44,089 nt of DNA from a virus. The notes beneath the pieces were generated by a model, which saw only the letters and a program-made list of their open reading frames with translations, made no database searches and was not told where the DNA came from. Position numbers and translations under genes: made by a program. How positions within the stretch are numbered: position 1 is the stretch's first letter; each line of letters begins with the position of its first letter. The stretch lies in IMG/VR virus record IMGVR_UViG_3300019458_000055, positions 1 to 44,089 of that record. The stretch is one strand, 5' to 3'. Below are positions 22,139 to 32,290 of the stretch, one piece after another.

Positions 22139-22723
22139 GTGGCCAAGATCAAATCGCAGGCTGATCAACGCATGCATCGGCGCTTCCACGACCAGCACGG
22201 GCGGATCTGGGAAGGGCCGGTCGAGAAAGAAACCGGCCATCCGTGCGCGACCTTACGCCCCCGATTCACGGCGCCGTGGGTGCCGCCGCAGGATCTCAAG
22301 TACTTCAAGTTTGATACGGACATTGATGACCCGTATCTGATCGTGCTCGAGTATCCCACGCTGCTTGAGGATCTGCGACAATCACATGAGGAGTATCAGC
22401 GGTTGCTGCGCGTCAAAGGGCAGCAGCTGTACAAGGATGCGTTTGATCCCGAGCGACCGACGCAGGTCTTGCTGGATCAGACGGGCCATCCGCCCGCGTC
22501 CCCGCTGCCCGTGTTGGCGGCGATGCGCAACGATCAGTGGGTGTTAGGCTTCTCGTCGGAGAAGCCGGCATGGGCCGGGCGCGTGTTCGCGGAGCCGGTG
22601 CCTGTGGCCGATAAGTTGTGGGCCGAGTTCGCGGGTCAAGTGGATGAAGACCGCGCCCGTGCCTCGCGCGCGCAGCGCCGCGGGCAAGTTCGTCAAAGCG
22701 GAGGCCTAAATGGCGTGGATTGA
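22139..22723 (+). CDS. Hypothetical protein of the head-tail region
   Basis: 194 aa from GTG 22139. GRIWEGPVEKETGHPCATLRPRFTAPWVPPQDLKYFKFD is a proline-rich beta region; YPTLLEDLRQSHEEYQRLLRVKGQQLYKDAFD is helical; the C-terminus is basic. Unknown family. It overlaps the following gene by 14 bases. It is probably a virion component because all its neighbours are. Confidence 0.6.
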   Translation: MAKIKSQADQRMHRRFHDQHGRIWEGPVEKETGHPCATLRPRFTAPWVPPQDLKYFKFDTDIDDPYLIVLEYPTLLEDLRQSHEEYQRLLRVKGQQLYKDAFDPERPTQVLLDQTGHPPASPLPVLAAMRNDQWVLGFSSEKPAWAGRVFAEPVPVADKLWAEFAGQVDEDRARASRAQRRGQVRQSGGLNGVD

Positions 22724-23093
22724 CCAGCCCCTACTGACGGCGCAGGGCACCTCGTACTACACCGTCGATGCAGCGGCGACTCTGATCCTTGGTCAACCAG
22801 CTGCCAAGTCGGTCGGGACATGGGCCATCCAAATCGTCGCGAACGGGGCGACGTTCTCGCTCACGTTCAAGGCGCGCGTGCGTGGCAGTGGCCTAACGGG
22901 CGCCAACTTGTTAGGCGTGCCATACCAGTATCTACAAGACGGGACCGCGATCGATAAGCTCGCGAACGTCGCCGTCACGGACGCGAATCCGGGCATCTTC
23001 TATGTGCGCTGCGATTTCTTGGAGCTGGCGATTGTGGTTGCGTCTGTCTCGGTCGCGAATCCGACTATCTATGTGTTAGGCGGTCCTGGGTAG
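22710..23093 (+). CDS. Small beta-sandwich structural protein
   Basis: 127 aa with alternating polar/hydrophobic strands throughout (TWAIQIVANGATFSLTFKARVRGSGLTGANLLGVPYQYL and IFYVRCDFLELAIVVASVSVANPTIYVLGG). This is a typical decoration- or adaptor-like beta domain. The TTAGGC motif occurs here twice (22911, 23075). It ends 10 bases before the large fibre gene. Confidence 0.6.
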   Translation: MAWIDQPLLTAQGTSYYTVDAAATLILGQPAAKSVGTWAIQIVANGATFSLTFKARVRGSGLTGANLLGVPYQYLQDGTAIDKLANVAVTDANPGIFYVRCDFLELAIVVASVSVANPTIYVLGGPG

Positions 23094-23102
23094 CGCGGTC
23101 AA

Positions 23103-26100
23103 ATGCCGACCGCGACTGCCCCGTTTGGCTTCCCGCGGCAGGCTGTTCTTAGCCTGAACGCTGCACTGTCCGGTACGCCGGGATCGGTCGCCATAGCGCT
23201 CGCGCCAGCGGCGGGCCTCACGTTCATTGCGACGCAAGGCGACATCCGCTCGCAGACCGAGTACGTCACGATCGGGACGACGGGCGCTGGGACATTGATC
23301 GGTCCCAAGGTGGGCACGATCACGCATATCAGCGGTTCTGGTTGGATTACCGGGGCGGTGATCCGCACCGTTGTCGACTCCGTGACGATCGCAGGGCCTG
23401 CGTGCTTCGTCACGATCAATCCGACGGGCCTCACGGCCGCGACGTATACCGGCAGCGTTACGGTGACCGATGCGCGGGCGAACAATTCGCCGCAGACCAT
23501 TCCGATCACGCTGATCGTGCAGGGCATCATCGCGCCGCCCTTGATTTCGTTCTCCGGTGGGTCTGGTATCCCGGTCAGCTTCAGCGCGACCGAAGGTGGT
23601 GCGAACCCAACACCCAAAACGATCACGATTGGCAACGACGGACCGGGCGCATTGGCTGGGGTCGCTGTTGGGAACCAGCGGGATTTACTCGGCAACGCCG
23701 TCACATGGATCAATCCGAGTTATAGCGCACCGACTGTGACGATCGCGCCGCTCATCAGCGGTCTCACTGCGGGGAACTACAACGGCACATGTGATGTCAC
23801 GAGTACCAATGCAGGCAATACCCCGCGTTCGATCCAAGTGATCCTCAATGTGTCAGCCGCGGCATTGCCGAACATTAAGATCAGCGTCCCGAGCCTCAGC
23901 TTCAGTGCGACGGCGGGCGGTGCCGACCCGGCCAGTCAGACAGTTACGATTACGGAGCTCGGCGGCGGCGCTCTCGGCACCTTGGGCACTATTACGTTAG
24001 GCACGATCCAGTACGCGCAAGGCGCAGCCTGGGCCGACACGAGTTCCTATGCTGCCGGCGTGGTGACCGTTCGCTGCGTGACTGGAACGTTAGGCGCGGG
24101 CACTTACAACTGCCTGATTCCCATCGAAGCGACGTTAGCCGGGAACAGCCCGCTGTACTTCCCAGTGTCTTTCACGATCACGGCCGTCGCGCAACCGCCT
24201 GTGATCACGCTGACCGGGGGCGTGTCGACCCTCGCATTCACAGGCACGGAGAACGTGGCCGCGTCCGTCCCGGTGAGCCAAACGTTGACGGTGGCGAACG
24301 GCGGCGGGGGATCATTCGTGAATCTCCGGGTGCAAAACCCGAGTGCCTCTTGGTTAGGCGTATCGCTCGTCGGGTCCACGATCACCGTGACGCCGACGGT
24401 CACTGGGCTCATCGCCGGTAACTACAACGCGACGTTTGATATCATCGCGGACAACGCCAACCCACCCGTGTACACGTTCCCGAGCGTGTCGCTGATTGTC
24501 ACGGCCCCGCCAGCGCAGATCGTGTTGACGCCGTCCGCACTGACGTTCGCCGCCACGGCTGGCGGAAGCAACCCGGTGACTCAGGCGGTCACGGTCAGTA
24601 ATGGTGGTGGCGGCAGTGTGCTGCCGATCTCGTTAGGCAGTCCTGTCTATAATGGACCAGGGCAGACGTGGGCCGACGGCACGACGCTCAACGGGTCCAC
24701 CGTGACCGTCGCGTGCGCGGTCGGATCGTTAGCTCCTGGAACGTATACCTGCACCATCTCCGTCTTCTCAGCGTCCTCAAGCAACAGTCCGCAGAATATT
24801 GGCGTGCAGTTCAACGTGTCGGCGGCAGCCTCTTCACAACTCGCGCTCGCGCCGTCGGCGCTCACGTTCAATGCAACGGCTGGTGGTGGCAATCCGGCGA
24901 ATCAGACGGTAGCGGTCAGCAACAGCGGCGGTGGCTCGTTAGGCACGGTGGCGCAGGGGACCATTACCTATGGGGCGGGCGGCGCCCAGACGTGGGCCGA
25001 TACGAGTTCCTTTGCGGGCTCGACGGAGACGGTGCGTGTCGTGACGGGTGCGTTGCCGGCGGCCACCTATACCGCGACTATCCCGATCACGAGCACGCTC
25101 GCGATCAATTCGCCGCAGAACATCGCGGTGCAGTTCGTGGTTGCGCCAGCTGCCGCGCAGATCCAACTGACCCCGAACGCACTGACGTTTACGGCCGTGT
25201 CGGGTGGTGCCAACCCGAGTAACCAAACCGTTGCGATCACCAATGCCGGCGGCGGCTCGTTAGGCACGCTCGGGTTAGGCACGCCGGTCTATCCAGGCGG
25301 CGGACCGACCGGGTGGGCGGATACGAGTTCGCTGGCCAGTACCACCATAACGATCCGGCTGGCGACTGGCGCGCTCTTGCCAGGCACGTACACTTGCACG
25401 TTCCCGGTCACGAGTACGACCGCCACGAATAGCCCGGTCAGTCTCGGCGTGACATTCACCGTCACGAGTAGCGGGACAGGGGGCATCATCCCTGCGATGT
25501 TGCCGCCGAGTTTCCTGTCATGGAACCCGTCGACTCGGCAATGGACATTTGTCGGCACCCAAGGTGTTGATGCGCCGACGATCACAATGCCGACCTTCAG
25601 TGGCACGGTACGCAACATCGCGAACGCGACTGATTGGAACACGGCAATGACGGATCTTACGAACGGGACGCTCGTCGATGGCGACGTGCTCAACCTCACA
25701 GCTGATATCACGATTGCTGGACAGCAAATGCCGAAGCGCCCGGCTGCGACGACTGGCTTTGTCCAAATCCGCAGCAGCGCGCACGCCTCGTTACCAGCGT
25801 ATAGCAGCAACTTCATGACGGCTGGCACGTCACAGCGGGTGGACCCAGCCATCCACAGCGCGCTGTTCCGCAAGATCCGCTTGAGCGCGACCAACGGACA
25901 TATCACGTACGTCGCAGGCGCACGGGGCTACTGGTGGACCGGCATCGAACTCGTGCCGGATTCTTCCAGCGTGACCATCGCGGAAGCCCTGATGACCATG
26001 TCGCAGCCAACGCCGATCGTGGCAGTGTCCGCAACGAGTCTCATCAAGGACATCGTGCTGGACCGCGTCTACATCCACGGCAGCGGCAACAATGTGCAAC

Positions 26101-27158
26101 GGGCGGTGTGGATCGATGGGGAGCGCATCACGATCGCCAACAGTGTGTTCCGCAACATCAAGTTTTTCCCTGGCGCCGGCGAGAATCACGCGATCTCCGG
26201 TACGCAGGTCCGTCAGCTACTGGTGTTCAATACGGAACTGGATTCGCTGACGGAGAACGTCCTGGTCGGATTCTACGTGCCAGGTGTGCCGAACTACGTC
26301 AGCGAGGACATGGCGTTTATCCGCTGCTTCTACAACAAAAATACGGCCTACTCGCCGTCAGATATCTCCGGCTGGGAAAAGAACTGGCTCGAGTTCAAAT
26401 CGGGTCGGCGCGTGCTGGCCTATGGCTGTCACTTCTTGAACTACGACTTCGGCGCACAGACGCGGTCGATCGTGCTCACGGCTGACGGCCAACCGTCCGG
26501 CACGCCCTTCTACGAGATTCGCGACATCACGTACATGGCCTGTTTGTTCGAGGACGTGAACGGTGGCACGTGTAACTGGCACGCGCAGGGGTCCAGCAGT
26601 TTCCCGCACCTCGAGACCCAGCGGATCGAAATGTTGCACTGTCACTGGAAGGATGTCGTGCCAGGCAATCGTTCCCGCTTCGAGCTCGGCGGATCGGCTG
26701 GCGTGAATCAGCAGCACACGCTGAATCAACTGCGCATTCACCATAACTGTTTCGATCACAACCACTCCTGGCTCGCATTGCCCGGCGCGGCCGAGCTCGA
26801 CGCGATGGTGAACTTCTACTACTGCGATAACACATTCAAACGCGCGCAGCAGTTCGGGCCGATCTTCTCTTCGTCGTATAGTGCAAATATTCCGGCCCTT
26901 GATGGGCATAGCGGTGTCGGCCAGTGGACCTGCCGGAAGAACTACGGGATTGCTGGGGGCCCGACGCTGGGCGGGCTCGTGAATCCGCCGCACAACAATG
27001 CACTGGTCGCGCTCGCGACGGATCTTTTTGAAAGTCCGTCGACCAACGACTTCCGGATCAAGGCGGGTTCGATCTACAAAGGCGCGGCTACGGACGGTAC
27101 CGATCCTGGACCCGACTGGTCGCTCTTGAACACGGCGACGGCCAACGTCAAACCCTAA
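23103..27158 (+). CDS. Large fibre/adhesin: Ig/BACON-like repeats plus beta-helix domain
   Basis: 1351 aa. Residues 1-~790 hold about seven modules of ~105 aa; the later ones share ...LTPSALTFAATAGGSNP(V/A)(T/N)Q(A/T)V(T/A)VSNGGGGS..., then TWADTSS..., then GTYT(C/A)TI...NSPQNI.V.F.V. They resemble bacterial Ig-like BACON/Calx-type domains. Residues ~800-1351 form a right-handed beta-helix of the pectate-lyase type (KDIVLDRVYIHGSGNNVQRAVWIDGERITIANSVFRNIKFF). The modules would make a stalk and the helix would bind or cut host polysaccharide. It lies between head and adaptor genes, an unusual place for a fibre. Confidence 0.8.
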   Translation: MPTATAPFGFPRQAVLSLNAALSGTPGSVAIALAPAAGLTFIATQGDIRSQTEYVTIGTTGAGTLIGPKVGTITHISGSGWITGAVIRTVVDSVTIAGPACFVTINPTGLTAATYTGSVTVTDARANNSPQTIPITLIVQGIIAPPLISFSGGSGIPVSFSATEGGANPTPKTITIGNDGPGALAGVAVGNQRDLLGNAVTWINPSYSAPTVTIAPLISGLTAGNYNGTCDVTSTNAGNTPRSIQVILNVSAAALPNIKISVPSLSFSATAGGADPASQTVTITELGGGALGTLGTITLGTIQYAQGAAWADTSSYAAGVVTVRCVTGTLGAGTYNCLIPIEATLAGNSPLYFPVSFTITAVAQPPVITLTGGVSTLAFTGTENVAASVPVSQTLTVANGGGGSFVNLRVQNPSASWLGVSLVGSTITVTPTVTGLIAGNYNATFDIIADNANPPVYTFPSVSLIVTAPPAQIVLTPSALTFAATAGGSNPVTQAVTVSNGGGGSVLPISLGSPVYNGPGQTWADGTTLNGSTVTVACAVGSLAPGTYTCTISVFSASSSNSPQNIGVQFNVSAAASSQLALAPSALTFNATAGGGNPANQTVAVSNSGGGSLGTVAQGTITYGAGGAQTWADTSSFAGSTETVRVVTGALPAATYTATIPITSTLAINSPQNIAVQFVVAPAAAQIQLTPNALTFTAVSGGANPSNQTVAITNAGGGSLGTLGLGTPVYPGGGPTGWADTSSLASTTITIRLATGALLPGTYTCTFPVTSTTATNSPVSLGVTFTVTSSGTGGIIPAMLPPSFLSWNPSTRQWTFVGTQGVDAPTITMPTFSGTVRNIANATDWNTAMTDLTNGTLVDGDVLNLTADITIAGQQMPKRPAATTGFVQIRSSAHASLPAYSSNFMTAGTSQRVDPAIHSALFRKIRLSATNGHITYVAGARGYWWTGIELVPDSSSVTIAEALMTMSQPTPIVAVSATSLIKDIVLDRVYIHGSGNNVQRAVWIDGERITIANSVFRNIKFFPGAGENHAISGTQVRQLLVFNTELDSLTENVLVGFYVPGVPNYVSEDMAFIRCFYNKNTAYSPSDISGWEKNWLEFKSGRRVLAYGCHFLNYDFGAQTRSIVLTADGQPSGTPFYEIRDITYMACLFEDVNGGTCNWHAQGSSSFPHLETQRIEMLHCHWKDVVPGNRSRFELGGSAGVNQQHTLNQLRIHHNCFDHNHSWLALPGAAELDAMVNFYYCDNTFKRAQQFGPIFSSSYSANIPALDGHSGVGQWTCRKNYGIAGGPTLGGLVNPPHNNALVALATDLFESPSTNDFRIKAGSIYKGAATDGTDPGPDWSLLNTATANVKP

Positions 27159-27187
27159 CGAGTTTCCTTTTTTGAGAGGACGAACCA

Positions 27188-27739
27188 ATGGCAATTGAAA
27201 CGATTGTATGCGGCGCCACCGACGGCCCGACCCTCACCGCGGCCGCGCGTGCCTCGTGCATCCCGACGGCCAATCGGATCGTGCTTCCGAACAATTTCTT
27301 TTATATCGGGCGAGCAGTCCGCTTCGTGTTAGGCGGTCGCATCTCATGCGCAGTCACGACACCCGGCACGGCCCGCTTCGACATCTGCATGGGCGCCGCG
27401 GGCACGACGATCGTGTTCGATACACTCGCGCTCAACCTGAACGTGGTCGCGAAGACGACAGTCCCATTCTTGTTCGATGTGACGCTCGTCTGTCGTGCGG
27501 TCGGGACCAGCACAAGCACCACGTTTTTCCCGCATGGCTTCTTCGCGTCCGAAGCGGTGGTTGGTGCAGCGCTCCCATCGGCGGGCGGGAACGGGTGGCT
27601 CAATGTCCCAGTGGGTACGCCTGCAGTCGGCGCTGGCATGGACAACACGGCGGCGAGCGCGCTGGACGTGTTTTTCACGCAGACCGTGGCGACTGGGTCA
27701 ATGACGGTCCATAACTACGTCGTGCAGGTGCTCAACTAG
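27188..27739 (+). CDS. Beta-rich structural protein
   Basis: 183 aa with GAGAGG before ATG 27188. Strand-rich pattern with long small-residue segments (RAVRFVLGGRISCAVTTPGTARFDICMGAAGTTIVFDTLALNLNVV). It looks like a jelly-roll or knob protein. GTFFPHGFFASEA-like loops may face outward. No family was recognised. It probably belongs to the virion surface, as a partner of the fibre before it. Confidence 0.6.
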   Translation: MAIETIVCGATDGPTLTAAARASCIPTANRIVLPNNFFYIGRAVRFVLGGRISCAVTTPGTARFDICMGAAGTTIVFDTLALNLNVVAKTTVPFLFDVTLVCRAVGTSTSTTFFPHGFFASEAVVGAALPSAGGNGWLNVPVGTPAVGAGMDNTAASALDVFFTQTVATGSMTVHNYVVQVLN

Positions 27740-27743
27740 ACCG

Positions 27744-29315
27744 ATGCTAGCCAGTAACGGGAACCTCACGGTCTCGGCGGGCTCGACTAGTGCGATCGTC
27801 ACCGCGCACGGGCTCAACGTTAAGCCGCAGGTCGTTGTCTTCTTCGCCTACGGTGGTGGCGCGACCGGTCAGCGGAACGGCACGCAAGAGTTCTGCTTTG
27901 GCGCGATGGATGGCACCAATCAGTTCGGATCAGGCAGCACGGTCCCGGACGCGCAGACAAACGGCGATCTCGTGGCGATGGTGAACAACACCTCCGAGGT
28001 GTTGCTCGAGGTCGAGGCGACGGGGAACACGGTTACTGGACGTGTTGCCATGACCTCGCTGGATTCGACGAACTTCACCATCACACCGACTGACGCGTTC
28101 GCCTCGCAGCGATTCGTCACTTGGATCGCGCTTGCTGGGATCACCAATGCGTTCGTCGATGCGTTCATGATGGCTGCTGCTGGCGGTAGTTTCTCGCGGA
28201 CGGCACCAAATTTCCGGCCAGACGGGGCGTTGATCGTCATGCCGAACACGGCTACCACGATGAATAATGTTGGCCAACGGGCCCATTACTCAGTCGGTGC
28301 GACGGCTGGCGGCAATCAATGGTGTGCGATGTGGGCCCGTGAGGAGGCGACGAGCAACTACACGATCGGGTCGGTGCTGACGGACGCTGTTGCCGCGCAC
28401 TCGGTGAACGCAACCTCGTTCATTGAGCGGATTCAGTTCACATCGTTCGATGCGACTGGTTATACCATGAACCGGATCAACGGCAGCGCGGCCCGTCCGC
28501 TGTGTGTGATCTGTTTTCAAGGTGGGCGCCCTATCGTGGGGACGATTACCGCTCGTACTGGTTCAACCGGAACGATCAGCGTTCCAACGGTCGGCCAGAC
28601 ATCAAAGTTTTTATTTCTTAGTGCAAGGCCACCCGCGACTGCTGCAGATGCAGCACCCGTCGAACCCGGCGAGGTCGCTTACGGGATCGCGACTGGGACT
28701 TCGCAGCGACAGACGTGGTGGAAGTTTGAGCATAACGCTGAAGTGGTTGGTGGCGGATCGCCAACGGACGCGATCTCGAATCATGATAGTAACCTGATCT
28801 GGCGCACGTTTACACGGACTGCCACGGACACGATTGCCCAAGCGCAATCGATGGACATCCAGAGTATTCAGACCGACTCGGTGACGCTCAATCAGACCGT
28901 GGTCGATGCGAATGCCACACTGATCGGCTACTTGTCGATGGGCGATCCCTTTTATCCAGGCATTCAGTTCCCGCGACCGTCACGTGGATCGGCATTCGAT
29001 GATATCACACGGCTCATGAAGCGGCCACTGGATTTTGTTCCTGCGGTCAATCTGGATATGTCGCCATTTGCGGTGCGCGCGATCGCGAATGCCGGTCAGG
29101 CCAAGCCAGTCAATCTTGCGCGGCTTGGCAGCATGTATGCAACCGCGCATCCAGGTCCGAATCCGGCCGATACAGTGTTCAAGTTCCCGGCACCGGCTAC
29201 TACGTTCGACTCGACTGGTGCGGGGTCTGTGGCTCCAGTCACACCGCCAGGCGCAAGCGGTTGGCCGGATCGGCGGCGCCGCTTCATTGGTGGCAGTGGA
29301 GGTCCCGGTGGCTGA
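27744..29315 (+). CDS. Beta-sandwich virion protein
   Basis: 523 aa. Residues ~1-270 repeat a strand pattern (NLTVSAGSTSAIVTAHGLNVKPQVVVFFAYGGG, EFCFGAMDGTNQFGSGSTVPDAQTNGDLVAMV) seen in phage proteins that I know only as structural; a similar strand block (TVGQTSKFLFLSARPPATAADAAPVEPGEVAYGIATG) comes later. The end is a proline- and glycine-rich tail (GASGWPDRRRRFIGGSGG). It overlaps the next gene by 8 bases. The role in the tail or head surface is unknown. Confidence 0.6.
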   Translation: MLASNGNLTVSAGSTSAIVTAHGLNVKPQVVVFFAYGGGATGQRNGTQEFCFGAMDGTNQFGSGSTVPDAQTNGDLVAMVNNTSEVLLEVEATGNTVTGRVAMTSLDSTNFTITPTDAFASQRFVTWIALAGITNAFVDAFMMAAAGGSFSRTAPNFRPDGALIVMPNTATTMNNVGQRAHYSVGATAGGNQWCAMWAREEATSNYTIGSVLTDAVAAHSVNATSFIERIQFTSFDATGYTMNRINGSAARPLCVICFQGGRPIVGTITARTGSTGTISVPTVGQTSKFLFLSARPPATAADAAPVEPGEVAYGIATGTSQRQTWWKFEHNAEVVGGGSPTDAISNHDSNLIWRTFTRTATDTIAQAQSMDIQSIQTDSVTLNQTVVDANATLIGYLSMGDPFYPGIQFPRPSRGSAFDDITRLMKRPLDFVPAVNLDMSPFAVRAIANAGQAKPVNLARLGSMYATAHPGPNPADTVFKFPAPATTFDSTGAGSVAPVTPPGASGWPDRRRRFIGGSGGPGG

Positions 29316-29985
29316 TTTCGCGACTGGGCCCGATCTCTTAGCGCGCTGCCGACAGGAATCGCAAGAGCCGACGTTGGGTGATGTCACGACTGATGCCGTC
29401 TGGTACAGCTACCTCACAGACAGTCAGCGCAAGGTGCATCGCATCTGGGACGCGTGCGTGCCGCATCTTCTGGTCTCCGATCCGACCGCGATTACCTCAA
29501 GCGACGGCGGCTTCACGTATGCGTTGCCGTCAAACATGCCGGTGTATGGTCGGTTCACGGTGCGTCATGGCCGGAGTGGGCCACTGCTCGCGATCGGCGA
29601 AGAGTTCTCCAATAGCGCGGACTTAGTACTTGAGGGCACAAAGCTCCGCATACCGAACGGGCGCGCACGCACGTTTAGCAACGGGCTCTATCTCCGGTGT
29701 GTGTTGGAAGCCCCCGTGATCGATGCGTCGACCGACCCGATCATCCTACCCGTGAGCGCGCGAATCCTCATTGTCTACGATGCGGTCGCGACGTGGTGCA
29801 CCACGATCGGGCAAAAGAATCCCCTGCCCTTCCGTGATCTGTTCCAGCGCACGTTGTGGGGCGACCCACAAGTCGTGGGCGATGGGGGCCTCATGGGAGC
29901 CCTCCGGACGGCTGCGCTCGGCCAGTTCAGCGACCCGGACCTCGTGAACGGCGGCGGGACCATCTGGTGGCGGAGCGTGCGTTGA
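29308..29985 (+). CDS. Head-tail adaptor (gp4 / tail tubular A-like candidate)
   Basis: 225 aa from GTG 29308, after AGTGGAGGT. MADFATGPDLLARCRQESQEPTLGDVTTDAVWYSYLTDSQRKVHRIW is the helical bundle start common to podovirus adaptors. The middle has beta strands and the end is a helix tail. Its place directly before the large tail hub protein fits the tail tubular A/B or gp4/gp10 pairing. The frame extends upstream, but that would overlap the preceding gene by 280 bases. Confidence 0.6.
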   Translation: MADFATGPDLLARCRQESQEPTLGDVTTDAVWYSYLTDSQRKVHRIWDACVPHLLVSDPTAITSSDGGFTYALPSNMPVYGRFTVRHGRSGPLLAIGEEFSNSADLVLEGTKLRIPNGRARTFSNGLYLRCVLEAPVIDASTDPIILPVSARILIVYDAVATWCTTIGQKNPLPFRDLFQRTLWGDPQVVGDGGLMGALRTAALGQFSDPDLVNGGGTIWWRSVR

Positions 29986-31628
29986 TGGCATTCACGGATC
30001 AGGCCATCCCGATTGGGCCCAACCAGCGGCAGACATTCCCGTGGGGGCCGCCGCGTGCGATGCACGATCGCCGTGCGTCCGCTGGCGCGCAGCCCGACCG
30101 CGCGATCGAGCTCACCAACGTCTGGATCAAGGATGCGGATACGGTATCCCCGATCGTGACGGGACGACCGGGATTTTCCTTGATGGGCGGTCAGACAGGA
30201 TCGGTGGGCCAGCGCGTCGTGCAAGCGTTCCACCAGTTCACGAAGGTCGCGGGTACCGAACGCACGGTGCAAGTCTGCGGCGGCGAACTGTTCACGTACG
30301 ACTGGGGCACCAACGCGTGGACGCAACGCATCTCCGCGGCCGCGCTCGCGGGGGCGAGTATCACGCTGAGCGTGAACGCGGAAGTGTATGCCGCCTCATT
30401 CGCCGATAACCTCGTGGTCAGCGATGGGACCAACACGGCGTTCGGCTGGGACGGCACGCCCGGTTCCGGGCTCACCAAGATGACCAACGCGCCGGTCTTC
30501 TACGGGCAGCCCGTCATCTACTACGCCAAGCTGTTCGGGATCAAGCAGGCCGAGCGCACGACGCTGGTGTGGTCCGAAGAAGGGGCGTTAAACACGGGCT
30601 ACGAGGCGAGTGGCTATACCAATGCCTGGACGATACGCCAGACGTCGCAGGAGCCCATCTATGCGCTCGCGGCGACGAACAGCGCGCTCTACGTCTTTCG
30701 GCAGAACTCGTACACGTACATCACGGGCGAAGTCACGCCGGAGCTAAGCGCGTTCGGGACGCGGGAAGGTGGAGAGAAGGTTGGGACGCGGAGCCCCAAG
30801 GGCGTGCTCGTAATCGAGGACAAGGTCTACGTCGCGACGAGTGATCGCCGCGTCGTGGAGATCCAAGGCACCAGCGTGCGGGACATCTCGAGCGGGGCGC
30901 GCGAGATGTGCGCCACGTGGTCGACCACGCTATCGGAGAAGCTTGAACTCTCGCTCTGGGACGCGGGCGCGGACGGTTTACGAATCATGGTCGGATTCCC
31001 CGAGAATGCGCAGAGCGACATGAGCGCCTATCTGTGCCTGAATCCGGCGACCGGCGAGTGCGAAGGGGTGTGGCGCGGCTTTATCGCGAGCGCCATCGCG
31101 ACGGTACGTAATGGGGACGGGGAGCGGCGTTGGGTGCACGGGGGCGGGTCGAGCGCGACCACGCTCGACGAAGGCTATAGTTACGTCCACGACGTGCCCA
31201 CCGGGACGATCTTCGACGATCAGTTCCAAGTCAGTACGCTGCCGATCAGTCATGTCGTGGAAACACCGGAGCTCGGGGCGAGCCCGACCACGGAGATCCA
31301 GTGGCGCATGGCAGATCTCACGTTCAACGCGCCGACCACGATGACCGGGGTTATCACGTCGGTCCTCACGCCGCGGGGCAGCAAGACGTTAGGCACTAAT
31401 CTGACCGTCCCGGGAGTTAGTGGTGCATCGCTGTGGGACATCGCGTTGTGGGATAGTGGGCTCTGGGCCGCTGTCGGTGGCGAGCGGCACATTACAGCGG
31501 GGATGCAGAAAGTGGTTGGCCGTTGGGTGACGGTGAAGCTGACCCACGCGGTCGTTGGGGAACGGTTCGGTCTCTCTCAAATTGTGGTCCACGGCGAGGC
31601 GTTAGGCCATCGCCCGAGCGCCTACTAA
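29985..31628 (+). CDS. Tail hub/nozzle protein (gp10 / tail tubular B-like)
   Basis: 547 aa from ATG 29985, sharing a base with the previous stop (TGATG). Repeated strand units (VQVCGGELFTYDWGTNAWTQRIS, EVYAASFADNLVVSDGTNTAFGWDG, PIYALAATNSALYVFRQNSYTYITGE, GVLVIEDKVYVATSDRRVVEIQG) read as beta-propeller blades, as in P22 gp10 and T7 gp12 type nozzles. It seals the tail and guides DNA. Size fits the group. Confidence 0.7.
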   Translation: MAFTDQAIPIGPNQRQTFPWGPPRAMHDRRASAGAQPDRAIELTNVWIKDADTVSPIVTGRPGFSLMGGQTGSVGQRVVQAFHQFTKVAGTERTVQVCGGELFTYDWGTNAWTQRISAAALAGASITLSVNAEVYAASFADNLVVSDGTNTAFGWDGTPGSGLTKMTNAPVFYGQPVIYYAKLFGIKQAERTTLVWSEEGALNTGYEASGYTNAWTIRQTSQEPIYALAATNSALYVFRQNSYTYITGEVTPELSAFGTREGGEKVGTRSPKGVLVIEDKVYVATSDRRVVEIQGTSVRDISSGAREMCATWSTTLSEKLELSLWDAGADGLRIMVGFPENAQSDMSAYLCLNPATGECEGVWRGFIASAIATVRNGDGERRWVHGGGSSATTLDEGYSYVHDVPTGTIFDDQFQVSTLPISHVVETPELGASPTTEIQWRMADLTFNAPTTMTGVITSVLTPRGSKTLGTNLTVPGVSGASLWDIALWDSGLWAAVGGERHITAGMQKVVGRWVTVKLTHAVVGERFGLSQIVVHGEALGHRPSAY

Positions 31629-32290
31629 TGCCAGTTATCCCGACACTGAACGCACCAAACTACACGGCCGGCCAGCCGATCCTCTCGGCGCAGGTCAAGG
31701 CCGATTTCGCGTCCATCAAGGACACGGTGAACACGTTCGCGGTGCTGACCGATGTCGCGCGCACGATCAGCGCGATCCAGACGTTCAGCGCGACCCCCGT
31801 GTTCAACGCCGGCGTTACGGTTACTGGCAACTCGACCGTTGCTGGTACGTTAGGCAGCATTACCACGCTGTCCTGCGCGACGCTCAACGCGAGCGGCGTG
31901 GTTACTGCTGGCACCGGCCTCACCGTGACGACGGGGAATCTCACGCTCTCGGCAGGGCAAGCGATTGCCAAACGGGTCGACGACGGCGATTCCGGCACGG
32001 CTAAGACACTGGACTTCGCGACGGGGAACATCCATCGCGTCCGCCTCACGGGCAATTGCACCTTCACGTTCAGCAATCCCGCAACGGGCGCCACATACTT
32101 CGTCGAACTGCTGCAGGATGCGACGGGTTCACGCACGGTCACGTGGCCGGCGACGGTCAAGTGGGGCGGTGGCGGGACGGCGCCGACGCTCACGACCACG
32201 GCGAGCCGCAAGGACTGTTTCTGCTTCTTCTTCAATGGGACCAACTACATGGGCAGTCCCTACGATTTCAACTTTGTCGATACGGTCTGA
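31628..32290 (+). CDS. Tail fibre-like protein
   Basis: 220 aa, TAATG start on the hub gene stop. An N-terminal helix (NYTAGQPILSAQVKADFASIKDTVNTFAV) is followed by threonine/valine-rich fibre repeats (FSATPVFNAGVTVTGNSTVAGTLGSITTLSCATLNASGVVTAGTGLTVTTGNLTLSAG) and a C-terminal domain (VRLTGNCTFTFSNPATGATYFVELLQDATGSRTVTWPATVKWGGG) frequent in phage fibres. It is likely a trimer. TGATG links it to the next gene. Confidence 0.75.
   Translation: MPVIPTLNAPNYTAGQPILSAQVKADFASIKDTVNTFAVLTDVARTISAIQTFSATPVFNAGVTVTGNSTVAGTLGSITTLSCATLNASGVVTAGTGLTVTTGNLTLSAGQAIAKRVDDGDSGTAKTLDFATGNIHRVRLTGNCTFTFSNPATGATYFVELLQDATGSRTVTWPATVKWGGGGTAPTLTTTASRKDCFCFFFNGTNYMGSPYDFNFVDTV

Noticed and set aside
26358-27194. 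278-aa minus-strand ORF
   Set aside because: Shadow of the beta-helix part of the large fibre gene; the + frame has clear domain structure.
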